Shown here: positions 51,733-60,329 of the stretch, in pieces
Position numbering within the stretch: the first letter of the stretch is position 1
Layout: each line of letters opens with the position of its first letter
Source of the DNA: [Clostridium] hylemonae DSM 15053
GTDB taxonomy: Bacteria; Bacillota; Clostridia; Lachnospirales; Lachnospiraceae
Assembly: GCF_008281175.1 (NCBI RefSeq)
Contig: NZ_CP036524.1
Span: forward strand, 2,914,001 to 2,978,000
Direction of reading: 5' to 3'
Length of the DNA stretch: 64,000 nucleotides
Program-made: the position numbers and the translations under genes
The notes under the pieces: generated by a model
The model's database searches: none
What the model was told of the DNA's origin: nothing
Seen by the model: only the letters and a program-made list of their open reading frames with translations

Positions 51733-52149
51733 TTACCCGATCATCCCGACCGCATCATCCACGAGCTCACTGAGCGTGTGGTCCCCGACGCCTGCCACAT
51801 AAAATCCGCACGAATTTACCGGGATCAGCAGCTTCCTGGCGCCGCTTCCCGCCACTGCCCGGGCCATCACCGCCGTGACTTCCCCGAGAAGCGCATCCGC
51901 CGCCATTATACCGATAGGCCCTACGATATAATCCGCCTTTCTGGCATTCACCACTACCGGATTCTCTCCTGTGGCTGCCTTATCGGCCCCGGCTTTCAGC
52001 ATGGCAGAGGTAGCCGCGCTGTTGGTTCCCACCGCGATGATCTCGGCCTGCGCTCTCCCCTGTCTTTTCCATCTCTCTATGAACAGGCTGCCTACGCGGC
52101 CTCCCTGTCCGTCTATGACTACTATGACCATCCCTTTGCTGTTCTCCAT
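51733..52149 (-). CDS. DUF3842 protein
   Basis: 138 residues: MVIVVIDGQGGRVGSLFIERW, a nucleotide-binding-like glycine motif, then VGTNSAATSAMLKAGADKAATGENPVVVNA and IMAADALLGEVT. This is the DUF3842 family, function unknown. It heads the nickel/lar operon with a good promoter at 52209-52238, separated from nikMN by a 270-bp leader. Association with nickel handling is inferred from position only. Confidence 0.85.
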   Translation of the reverse strand: MENSKGMVIVVIDGQGGRVGSLFIERWKRQGRAQAEIIAVGTNSAATSAMLKAGADKAATGENPVVVNARKADYIVGPIGIMAADALLGEVTAVMARAVAGSGARKLLIPVNSCGFYVAGVGDHTLSELVDDAVGMIG

Positions 52150-52208
52150 GTCTTTTCACCCTTATGTATATTTACCGGGCGCTCCGGGCCCGACAAGATA
52201 TTTCTTTG

Positions 52209-52238
52209 AGTATACTAAAGTTCAGGTATAAATGTCAA
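52209..52238 (-). promoter_or_regulatory. Promoter of the DUF3842-nickel-lar operon
   Basis: Minus strand TTGACA (52233-52238), 18-bp spacer and TATACT (52209-52214). The spacer and -10 form a loose TATAC/GTATA symmetry. Confidence 0.65.
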
Positions 52239-52269
52239 TTTATTACACCCTTTCGGAACGCTTCATCTG

Positions 52270-53409
52270 TTATAAGCCTGCGGGCGCGTCGAGCCTTCTG
52301 ACAAAATCACTCATGGCCCCGGCGATCTCAAGCTGCTGAGGACAGACTGCCTCACAGCTTTTGCATCCGATACATGCGGACGGGCGTTTCTCTTCCGGGA
52401 TGGCATCCACCGCCATATGTGTGATCAGTCCATTCACGAATCGTGTCTCATTGTAGAGTGACAAAAGGGTCGGGATATCAAGCCCCTTCGGACAGTGTGC
52501 CACGCAGTAGCGGCAGGCCGTACACGGCAGAATATCAAGCATGCTGTCCGTCACTTCCATAAGCGCCTTCATCTCTTCTTCGCTCAGAGGTTTCTCCTCG
52601 GCACAGGTGGCAATATTTTCTTTGAGCTGCGTCATATCGGACATGCCGGAAAGAATCATCGTCACGCCGGGAACAGACTGCAGAAACCGGAATGCCCACG
52701 CCGGGATCCCTTCCTTCGGGCGAAGTCCGCGCAGCATGTCGCTGTTCTCCTTTGAGAGCTCTGCCAGCTTCCCGCCCCGGAGAGGCTCCATCACCCAGAT
52801 CGGAATATGATACTCATTCAGAAGTTCTACTTTTGCTTTTGCATCCTGTAACTTCCAATCGAGATAATTGAGCTGTATCTGACAGAATTCCATCTTGCCG
52901 CCATATGCGTCCAGAAAACGTTTCATCGTATCGTACCGCCCGTGGGCTGAGAAACCGAGGTGCCTGATCCTTCCCGCTTCCTTCTGCTTTGACAGATACT
53001 CCATTATACCGTACTTTTCGTCCAAATACGGGTCTATATTCTTCTCATATACATTGTGGAACAGGTAAAAGTCAAAATAGTCCACACCGCATTTTTCAAG
53101 CTGTTCCTCAAATATCTCCTCCACCTTATCCATATTGGACAGGTCATATCCCGGGAACTTCGTCGCCAGATAGTAACTGTCACGCGGATATCTGGAAAGG
53201 AGCTTTCCCGTCACCCTCTCCGACTCGCCGTCATGGTAACCGTAGGCCGTGTCAAAATAATTGATCCCATGGTCGATGGCATACGCAAACATTTCGGCCG
53301 CCCGCTCTTCATCTATCGGCGCATCCGGACCGTCTCCCCTGAGAGGAAGACGCATCGTTCCAAGTCCGAGAACCGAGAGTTTTAAATCGTGAAACTCTTT
53401 ATATATCAT
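52270..53409 (-). CDS. Aldo/keto reductase with C-terminal 4Fe-4S domain
   Basis: 379 residues from ATG 53409 with GGAGG 7-8 nt upstream. AKR barrel (about 1-280): catalytic Asp/Tyr pair in NYFDTAYGYHDGES, Lys in YLATKFPG, His in FYLFHNV. C-terminal ferredoxin-type region with CTACRYCVAHCPKGLDIP and CIGCKSCEAVCPQQ. This class is common in anaerobes and reduces aldehydes or ketones with possible ferredoxin input. The promoter has the MerR-type 19-bp spacer. Confidence 0.92.
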   Translation of the reverse strand: MIYKEFHDLKLSVLGLGTMRLPLRGDGPDAPIDEERAAEMFAYAIDHGINYFDTAYGYHDGESERVTGKLLSRYPRDSYYLATKFPGYDLSNMDKVEEIFEEQLEKCGVDYFDFYLFHNVYEKNIDPYLDEKYGIMEYLSKQKEAGRIRHLGFSAHGRYDTMKRFLDAYGGKMEFCQIQLNYLDWKLQDAKAKVELLNEYHIPIWVMEPLRGGKLAELSKENSDMLRGLRPKEGIPAWAFRFLQSVPGVTMILSGMSDMTQLKENIATCAEEKPLSEEEMKALMEVTDSMLDILPCTACRYCVAHCPKGLDIPTLLSLYNETRFVNGLITHMAVDAIPEEKRPSACIGCKSCEAVCPQQLEIAGAMSDFVRRLDAPAGL

Positions 53410-53444
53410 ATCTATTTCCTCCTTCATTTCCTTGCTGCATACTA

Positions 53445-53475
53445 AGCATACTCCCTGGAGCGGGCTCTAAGTCAA
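53445..53475 (-). promoter_or_regulatory. MerR-type promoter (19-bp spacer) of the aldo/keto reductase gene
   Basis: Minus strand TTGACT (53470-53475), 19-bp spacer containing GAGCCCGCTCCAGG, and TATGCT (53445-53450). Same architecture and 23 of 31 identical positions as 45996-46026; probably controlled by the MerR protein at 45021. Confidence 0.72.
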
Positions 53476-53536
53476 CATATTTTTACTATTTTTTTCTTCA
53501 TCCTTCAGCATTTGATTCATTGAACGTTCATCTTTT

Positions 53537-53809
53537 TCATAGCCTACTAGTCTTTGAATCAGTGAGACTTAATGCCACTCTACCAGTTTTTAAAAGAGTT
53601 CTTTCATCCTCTTCTAATATTTCTATAGCCTTGTTAAGCAATTCAATTGCAGGATTATAGTCATTGGAAGAACCTTCAACTAATAAACGCGCCAAATGAT
53701 TATAATAGTGTGGATTACGAGGATAAATCTCAATTAACTTTTCAAACAGTTTCTTTTTCTTAATAGTCTCAGGAATTTCCTCTGTCCATTTTGCCAAATG
53801 GGTATCCAT
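53537..53809 (-). pseudogene. TPR-like fragment
   Basis: 90 residues with a TPR-type helix pattern (PRNPHYYNHLARLLVEGSSNDYNPAIELLNKAIEIL). No convincing ribosome site precedes ATG 53809, and the tail ends abruptly in SKTSRL. AT-rich like the island that follows. It looks like the remnant of a larger repeat protein, but an intact small protein cannot be excluded. Confidence 0.5.
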
Positions 53810-53948
53810 AATATGTTATAGTAATATTTATAAGCTTATGGTAACATGAAAGAAATTTATAAATGGCGCTCATGAACAATGACCGGAAGGAAATTTATAT
53901 TTTTTGATCGAGCGACAAATCGGAATTGACCGAGCAGAGCGAGGGAGG

Positions 53949-53972
53949 CTTCTTGAACGATAGTTCAAGAAG
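53949..53972. repeat. Perfect inverted repeat before the FRG gene
   Basis: CTTCTTGAAC (53949-53958), loop GATA, GTTCAAGAAG (53963-53972). It lies about 90 bp upstream of the FRG-domain start. Confidence 0.8.
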
Positions 53973-54063
53973 ATGGCGTTGAAAGCAAATTATAAAATTG
54001 GTATTTGTAGGAAATGGTAAATTCTTATTTCATTACAATCTGAAGAAAAGGAAGTGTAGTAAA

Positions 54064-54963
54064 ATGATGGAAACTTATGTTGCTCAAAGCCTTAATGAAT
54101 ATATTGAGCTTATAGCAAAGATAGGTAGTAACGGTACAGAAAAATGGTATAGGGGGCAAAGTAATTGCGAATACCGACTCACTCCATCAGCACTCCGCAA
54201 AGTATTTGCAATCGAAGATCAAAGAGGATACAAATTAAATCAACCTATTTTAGATGATACATGTAGTGGTTCTAATAATGTGGTAGCATTTTTGCCAGTA
54301 GATCGAATGGTTACTGAATTTAGTGAAAAAGCTAAGGATTGTTTAGAATATGATGTTAGTACAAGAATTGAGTGGGAGTGTATAGCACAGCACTATGGTA
54401 TTCCTACAAGGATTTTAGACTGGACAACAAATGCTATCAATGCCCTGTTTTTTGCAGTTGGAGATTGTTCAATAGGACAAACGAAGGAAGATGATATTAG
54501 ACATTTTTTTGATTCACAAGGCTTTGGAAGTGGTGGTGGTGCAGTTTTTGTGATAGATCCATTAGAAATCAATAAGAAAACAGTTCCTATACCGGATTTT
54601 GATAAGAACCCTATAGTTTTTGATTCAATCAAACATGCAAAAATACTTGAGGAATGTTTACATAATATGATACCTCCAGTGTGTTTTTCTGGATTTAATA
54701 AAGAAAAAAGAATTTCAAGACAAGCAGGGAAATTTACAACAACTGGAACTCTAGTGTGGCCAATGGATTTTTACACTGAACTTCAAAAACGAATAATAAA
54801 AATATATATTCCATATAGCGCTTACGAATCACTTCGTCAACAATTATGTGCATTAGGAATAACACACGATACAATTTATGTAGAAGATGATGAGAAAGAT
54901 GTAATAGCAAAAGCGATTGCTCAAGAAACAAGAAATAAGTTTTTAAAAGCTATGCTTAAGTAA
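54064..54963 (+). CDS. FRG-domain protein
   Basis: 299 residues from ATG 54064, with AAGGAAGTG upstream; the frame extends to 53998 without a ribosome site. The FRG motif is clear (EKWYRGQSNCEYRLTPSALRK near 30-50), then IEWECIAQHYGIPTRILDWTTNAINALFFAV. FRG proteins are of uncertain biochemistry and are frequent in phage-defence islands and prophages. Codon use and base composition are much more AT-rich than outside the island, which supports horizontal transfer. Confidence 0.88.
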   Translation: MMETYVAQSLNEYIELIAKIGSNGTEKWYRGQSNCEYRLTPSALRKVFAIEDQRGYKLNQPILDDTCSGSNNVVAFLPVDRMVTEFSEKAKDCLEYDVSTRIEWECIAQHYGIPTRILDWTTNAINALFFAVGDCSIGQTKEDDIRHFFDSQGFGSGGGAVFVIDPLEINKKTVPIPDFDKNPIVFDSIKHAKILEECLHNMIPPVCFSGFNKEKRISRQAGKFTTTGTLVWPMDFYTELQKRIIKIYIPYSAYESLRQQLCALGITHDTIYVEDDEKDVIAKAIAQETRNKFLKAMLK

Positions 54964-54985
54964 AAAATCGAATAAAAAAAACAAC

Positions 54986-55007
54986 TTGACAACTTCCGGT
55001 TTGTCAA
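54986..55007. repeat. Inverted repeat between FRG and KilA-N genes
   Basis: TTGACAA (54986-54992) and TTGTCAA (55001-55007) around ACTTCCGG-type centre; about 90 bp before the KilA-N start. Terminator or operator, not decidable. Confidence 0.6.
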
Positions 55008-55096
55008 ACTGAAAAAAGAATAAGAATTGTATCAAAAAATATGGTGCGATACGAGAATTACATTTGAAAATAATAAAGAAAAGGGAGATATGTAAA

Positions 55097-55951
55097 ATGG
55101 CAAAAAACAGAATAATTACAGTTCAAAATATATCTATTGCTGTTTCGGCAGAAGAATTGGATGATTATATCTGTATTACCAATATTGCAGGGGCTAAATC
55201 AGATCAATCAAGAGCGGCAGACATTATTAGAAACTGGTTAAGAAATCGGGCAACATTAGAATATCTTTCGGTATGGGAACAATTATATAATCCTAATTTT
55301 AAAGTGTTCGAATCTGAACACTTTAAAAAGCAAGCGGGATTACTTACATTCACACCCAGTATATCCGAATGGGTAGAGCAGACCAGAGCAATTGGATTAT
55401 ATGTAAAACGCGGCAAATATGGTGGAACTTATGCCCATAAAGATATTGCATTTGAGTTTGCCTCTGCAATAAGCCCCACATTTAAGCTATATCTAATCAA
55501 AGAATTTCAAAGATTAAAAGAGGAAGAAAATGATAAAAAACAGATTGAATGGAACGCGAAAAGGTTTTTATCTAAGAATAATTATCTGATCCAGACTGAT
55601 GCTGTAAAAAATTACTTAATTCCACAAAATACTTACAGTGAGAATTTGGAATGGCTGGCTTATGCTGAGGAGGCAGATATTTTGAATGTGGCGCTCTTTG
55701 GTTTTACAGCAAAGGCGTGGCGAGATGCAAATCCTGAACTGGCTGGTAAGAACAATGTCAGGGATTATGCCACCGTAAATGAATTAACTGTTTTATCAAA
55801 TTTAGAAACACATAATGCACATATGATACGGGAAGGTAAAGATAAAAAGGAACGGTTTAATACATTAAAAGAAATAGCGGAATATCAACTTGGGATTTTA
55901 AATACAGCAGAATATATAAAAACAGATGATAAAAATAAAAGTATTACCTGA
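55097..55951 (+). CDS. KilA-N domain protein
   Basis: 284 residues from ATG 55097 with AAGGGAG 9 nt upstream. N-terminal KilA-N DNA-binding domain (about 25-130: YICITNIAGAKSDQSRAADIIRNWLRNRATLEYLSVWE, RGKYGGTYAHKDIAFEFASAISPTFKLYLIKEFQRLK), then a C-terminal half of the phage/ORF11CD3-type. Found in phages and mobile islands, sometimes as antirepressor-like regulators. AT-rich like the FRG gene. Confidence 0.9.
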   Translation: MAKNRIITVQNISIAVSAEELDDYICITNIAGAKSDQSRAADIIRNWLRNRATLEYLSVWEQLYNPNFKVFESEHFKKQAGLLTFTPSISEWVEQTRAIGLYVKRGKYGGTYAHKDIAFEFASAISPTFKLYLIKEFQRLKEEENDKKQIEWNAKRFLSKNNYLIQTDAVKNYLIPQNTYSENLEWLAYAEEADILNVALFGFTAKAWRDANPELAGKNNVRDYATVNELTVLSNLETHNAHMIREGKDKKERFNTLKEIAEYQLGILNTAEYIKTDDKNKSIT

Positions 55952-56067
55952 TGGTATTTCTAGCGGAGGTGCTAATAATAACTTCCAGATAAAATGAATA
56001 AAGTTTTCGCTAAGAACGGGAAACGAAAACAGAAAGCCTAATCAAAATTTATGAAGGAGGAACCAAA

Positions 56068-57378
56068 ATGGAAACCGATATAACACAAGAACTATTTACC
56101 TTTATAGAACGCAGCCCAAGTCCCTATCACACCGTCGGCACTGCGGCGGAAATGCTCACGGCAAAAGGGTATGAACGGCTGGAAGAACAATGTACATGGG
56201 AGCTGAAAAAGGGCGGGCGCTATTTTGTCACAAGGAATCTGTCCTCGATCATTGCCTTTCGGATACCGGAAGAAGCGTGCGGCGGCTTTCACATCATGGC
56301 CAGCCACGGAGACTCTCCTTCCTTTAAGATCAAAGAACACCCAGAGACTGTTTCCGACGGGAAATATGTACGGCTAAACGTGGAAAAATACGGCGGCATG
56401 ATCATGGCCTCCTGGCTGGACCGGCCGCTGTCTGCGGCAGGCCGTCTCCTCGTGCGAAACGGCAGCGCCGTCACGACCCGCCTTGTCAACGCGGACCGGG
56501 ACCTGCTTCTCATACCGAATCTTGCCATCCATATGAACCGTGAGGTGAATGAAGGTTATAAATATAACCCGCAGAAGGATATGCTGCCACTGTACGGTGA
56601 GTTCACCGCGAAGGGTACCTTTATGCAGCTTATGGCGGAGGCGGCCGGCGTCAGCGGGGACGATATACTCGGCAGCGATCTGTTCCTGTACAACCGGATG
56701 CCGGGCACTGTCTGGGGGGCGGACGACGCATTTATATCAAGCGCAAGGCTTGATGACCTGCAATGTGCGTTCGCCTCACTGAAAGGATTTCTCACTTCTT
56801 ATGACTCCTCATGCATCCCGGTCCTGTGTATACTCGATAACGAAGAGGTGGGCAGTACGAGCAAGCAGGGGGCGGCCTCGACATTTTTAAGAGATACGCT
56901 GCGGCGCATCTGCACCGCGTCCGGCAAAAGCGAAGAACGTTATCATACGATGCTTGCCTCCAGCTTTATGGTGTCGGCCGACAACGCCCACGCCGTGCAC
57001 CCGAACCAGCCGGACAAAACAGACGAGACGAACCGCCCTTATATGAACGGAGGCATTGTCATAAAATACAGCGCTAACCAGAAATATACGACGGACGCCG
57101 TATCTGCTTCCATATTTAAGATGATATGTGAGAAGGCGGACGTTCCTTACCAGTCATTTCTGAACCGCTCCGACATGGCCGGCGGATCTACCCTCGGCAG
57201 CATCGCCAACACACAGACAGCCATGAATACGGCAGACATTGGGCTTGCACAGCTTGCCATGCACTCTCCATACGAGACAGCCGGCGCCAGAGATACCGAA
57301 TACCTGGTGCGGGCGTCCAGAACCTTTTATGAGAGTGCTGTGACATGTCTCGGGGACGGCAGCTACCGCGTTTCCTGA
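56068..57378 (+). CDS. apeB: M18 family aminopeptidase
   Basis: 436 residues. Metal ligands of the family are present: MASHGDSPSF (His, Asp), DD in SSARLDDLQCAF, DNEEVGS and the C-terminal HSPYE. The clan MH fold cleaves N-terminal acidic or other residues from peptides in the cytoplasm. GGAGG precedes the start. GC content returns to that of the chromosome, so the AT-rich island ends before it. Confidence 0.95.
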   Translation: METDITQELFTFIERSPSPYHTVGTAAEMLTAKGYERLEEQCTWELKKGGRYFVTRNLSSIIAFRIPEEACGGFHIMASHGDSPSFKIKEHPETVSDGKYVRLNVEKYGGMIMASWLDRPLSAAGRLLVRNGSAVTTRLVNADRDLLLIPNLAIHMNREVNEGYKYNPQKDMLPLYGEFTAKGTFMQLMAEAAGVSGDDILGSDLFLYNRMPGTVWGADDAFISSARLDDLQCAFASLKGFLTSYDSSCIPVLCILDNEEVGSTSKQGAASTFLRDTLRRICTASGKSEERYHTMLASSFMVSADNAHAVHPNQPDKTDETNRPYMNGGIVIKYSANQKYTTDAVSASIFKMICEKADVPYQSFLNRSDMAGGSTLGSIANTQTAMNTADIGLAQLAMHSPYETAGARDTEYLVRASRTFYESAVTCLGDGSYRVS

Positions 57379-57438
57379 CCGTGTTCTCAGACGGCCCCTG
57401 ATACGCTTTGACTATATAAAATTGGATGGTGAAGTCTT

Positions 57439-58473
57439 ATGAATATTACAATAAAGAATGAACTCGACCCGCTGTTTGAGATCTTTTCTCTTCTTTTGCT
57501 CTGCCACACGCAGAACTGGAAGGAGGAACTAGTCTCTCAGCTGGATGACTATGGTGTCAACGGCAGAGCTTTTTTTGAAGAAGAGCTGAACGTCTTTGAA
57601 AAATATGTGGACACATTCCAGAAATATAGAATAACCGGACGTGAGGAGACCGCTTTATTTGAACATGTTTCTTATGACACCTCTCTTCTCATCCTTGCAC
57701 TGGCAGTCGAGAAGCGCTCCTGCCTTGAACATCCTGAAAACCTGGAGCTTCAGGAGCTGCGCAGCCTTCTGGCTTATTTTATAACAGATACCGGCGAACA
57801 TACCCGGCTTCCTGAAACAGCGGAACTTCCGAACCTGCCGGACGAAAATGCTCTGCTTGACTTTATGGATACTGCAGATGTAAAAGACGAGGAGAAATGG
57901 TTTGTACTGAATCTCCTGAGAAAAGCCGACTATTGGCTTTCCTGCCTGTTTGAGACTGTAAATGCCAATAAAAAAGCATATGATAAGGCACTGGAAGCCG
58001 TGGAAAAGCCGCTCCTTCGCCTGATCGAACAGTCCTCTTCCTGCAGTGACCCGGAATTTCTCAAGATCGCCGGGACTTGCGCGGATGCTCCTCTGCTTCG
58101 GCCTACGCTTGCTATGCCGCTCATTCAGATCGTTCTCTACAAGTCCGGTTATTTTGGTCTTTTTACTGAAGCGCTTGCCGCAAACGAGGCATCCTGCCGG
58201 CAGTCAAAAGATGCTGTGCTCCGGCAGCTCAAGGCCCTCGGGGATAAAAGCAAGCTGGATATCCTCTGCGCCCTGAAAGACGATCACATGTATAACCTGA
58301 AGCTGTCGGAACACCTCGGACTTTCTCCGTCCACCGTGTCCCATCATATGAACGTGCTGCTCGGCTCCGGTTTCATTACTGTAGAGAAAAAAGAGGGCAA
58401 AGTCTACTACTGCCTGCACAGGGAGCATATTTCCCAGTTCATATCCGCCCTGGAACATATGCTCATATCATGA
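57439..58473 (+). CDS. ArsR-type regulator with long N-terminal domain
   Basis: 344 residues. The C-terminal 90 (about 250-340) are an ArsR winged helix (KSKLDILCALKDDHMYNLKLSEHLGLSPSTVSHHMNVLLGSGFITVEKKEGKVYY). The first 250 are helical and of a type I know only from large Firmicutes ArsR proteins next to ABC transporters. No metal-binding cysteine pair in the recognition helix. It is followed by a terminator and the ABC gene, whose promoter holds two dyads. Confidence 0.85.
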   Translation: MNITIKNELDPLFEIFSLLLLCHTQNWKEELVSQLDDYGVNGRAFFEEELNVFEKYVDTFQKYRITGREETALFEHVSYDTSLLILALAVEKRSCLEHPENLELQELRSLLAYFITDTGEHTRLPETAELPNLPDENALLDFMDTADVKDEEKWFVLNLLRKADYWLSCLFETVNANKKAYDKALEAVEKPLLRLIEQSSSCSDPEFLKIAGTCADAPLLRPTLAMPLIQIVLYKSGYFGLFTEALAANEASCRQSKDAVLRQLKALGDKSKLDILCALKDDHMYNLKLSEHLGLSPSTVSHHMNVLLGSGFITVEKKEGKVYYCLHREHISQFISALEHMLIS

Positions 58474-58538
58474 TACATGTAAAACCGGTGTTCCGGCATT
58501 TCTAACCGTCCATAAACGTCCGATAACGACATACCTTT

Positions 58539-58569
58539 AAAGAGACTGCACAGCGCGCAGTCTCTTTTT
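58539..58569 (+). terminator. Intrinsic terminator of the ArsR gene
   Basis: AAAGAGACTGC (58539-58549) pairs with GCAGTCTCTTT (58557-58567), 7-nt loop, T-run to 58569. Confidence 0.88.
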
Positions 58570-58586
58570 GTTTCCATAAAATTAAT

Positions 58587-58648
58587 TTGACTTACATCGA
58601 ATTCTATGATATTTTATATTCATAAAACACATTCGATTTATATAGAAT
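58587..58648 (+). promoter_or_regulatory. Promoter and ArsR-type dyads of the ABC gene
   Basis: TTGACT (58587-58592), 17-bp spacer and TATTTT (58610-58615). The spacer contains ATCGAATTCTAT, and ATTCGATTTATATAGAAT (58631-58648) lies between the promoter and the ABC start. Both are AT-rich imperfect dyads with TCGAAT/ATTCGA cores, candidate sites for the regulator at 57439. Confidence 0.5.
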
Positions 58649-58668
58649 TATAATAGGAGGATATCATC

Positions 58669-60300
58669 ATGAAATTATACGATAAAAAAGGACGCCTGCT
58701 CCTCGCCTGCACATTGTTTCTCGGCGGAATATCGGCTGTCCTTTCAGCTTTTATCTCAATTCTTCTTCAGAGGATCATTGATGCCGCAGTGAACAGCGAT
58801 ATGGCCGCCTTTTCCAGCCTCTTCTTCACAACGCTTATATATCTCGGTGTACTCGGCGCTATGGGCTTTCTGGAAGCTTACTGCGGTAAACTTATAATCC
58901 GAAGTATCACAAGATCGTTGAGGGATCATATTTTCAGCGGCGTGATGAGCCGTACTCCCGGCTGTTTTTCTTCCCGTAATACCGCGGATTATCTCTCAGC
59001 GCTTGTCAACGACGTCAAGCTTGTGGAAGAAAATCACCTCATACCGTTTCTTCTCTGTGCACAGATGGGTGTCCTGTTTCTCACAACGCTTGGCATACTG
59101 CTCTATTTAAGCCCTCTTGTCACCGCGGTACTATTTCTCTTTCTCGTACTCATGTTCACAGTTCCCGCACTGCTTGGGAAAAAGATGCAGAGAAGACAGG
59201 ATGCCTGCTCGGAAAAACTGGCTGACTTCACTGCCAGGGCCAAGGACTTTCTTAACGGTTACGAAGTGATACGCGCTTATTCGATGCGCCCTTACATATT
59301 AAAAAAATTCACCCGCATCAACCAGGACACAGCGGAGAAAAAACTGCATGCCGACACGCTTCTTGCCGTCAACGAATCCTTCTCCGATGTACTGTCTGCG
59401 GTCAGTATACTTGTCATCGTGTTCGTGTCTTCTTATCTCTTGATGAAAGGACAGATAACGGCCGGAACGCTTCTCGCTCTCATACAGCTGAGCGGCACAT
59501 TTGTCACACCCGTCGTGATGCTCATGCAGAACATACCTAAAATAACCGGTATCAGGCCGGTGCTTGAGCATCTGGAAGAATTCTCCCTCACTTACCAAGA
59601 AGCGGCAGAGGAAGAAGACCTTCCCGCTCCTGCCGGATTAAAAAAAGGTATCACCTGTTCAAATGTAACCTTTGGCTACACGCCGGAACAGCCGGTACTA
59701 AAAGATATCAGTTTTACCGTCACTCCGGGTATGAAATGTGCCCTGCTCGGAGAGAGCGGCGGCGGGAAGACGACGCTGATCAGGCTGTTGACCGGTTATT
59801 ACACTGATTTTGAAGGGGATATATGCTACGACGGAGTGTCGGTAAAAGACCTGTCCCCGGACAGACTGAACCGTCTGGCTGCCGTGATCCATCAGAATAT
59901 ATTCCTCTTTGACACAGATATCTGCGAAAACATCTGTCTCGGCAGTACCTTCTCAAAGGACAGGCTGGATCACGCCGTTAAAGCCAGCGGAATATGGCAG
60001 TTCCTGCCGTCCCTTGACAACGGGCTTCACACAAGAACAGGGGAAGACGGCCGGAATCTCTCCGGCGGCCAGCGTCAGCGCATCGCTGTAGCCAGAGCCC
60101 TCATCCGTTCCACGCCTGTGATCATCCTCGACGAAGGGACTTCTGCCATAGACAGGGAAACCGCTCATGAAATAGAAGCCGGCCTGCTTGCACAGAAAGA
60201 ACTCACTGTCATAACAATTACACATCATATGGATGAATCCCTCCTGGACTGTTACGACAAAGTATACTGCTTAAAAGACGGCAGGCTTTCCATTGCCTGA
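58669..60300 (+). CDS. ABC transporter permease/ATPase fusion
   Basis: 543 residues: six-helix exporter domain (about 1-310) and ATPase with GESGGGKTT, signature LSGGQRQRIAVARA, Walker B VIILDEGTSAID (Asp-Glu-Gly instead of the usual Asp-Glu-Ala) and a THHMDES switch region (His retained). Single half-transporter, so probably a homodimer. Directly downstream of the ArsR-type gene and likely regulated by it; the substrate is unknown. Confidence 0.9.
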   Translation: MKLYDKKGRLLLACTLFLGGISAVLSAFISILLQRIIDAAVNSDMAAFSSLFFTTLIYLGVLGAMGFLEAYCGKLIIRSITRSLRDHIFSGVMSRTPGCFSSRNTADYLSALVNDVKLVEENHLIPFLLCAQMGVLFLTTLGILLYLSPLVTAVLFLFLVLMFTVPALLGKKMQRRQDACSEKLADFTARAKDFLNGYEVIRAYSMRPYILKKFTRINQDTAEKKLHADTLLAVNESFSDVLSAVSILVIVFVSSYLLMKGQITAGTLLALIQLSGTFVTPVVMLMQNIPKITGIRPVLEHLEEFSLTYQEAAEEEDLPAPAGLKKGITCSNVTFGYTPEQPVLKDISFTVTPGMKCALLGESGGGKTTLIRLLTGYYTDFEGDICYDGVSVKDLSPDRLNRLAAVIHQNIFLFDTDICENICLGSTFSKDRLDHAVKASGIWQFLPSLDNGLHTRTGEDGRNLSGGQRQRIAVARALIRSTPVIILDEGTSAIDRETAHEIEAGLLAQKELTVITITHHMDESLLDCYDKVYCLKDGRLSIA

Positions 60301-60329
60301 AAAACCGGGAAAGCATAAAAAGCAAAAGA

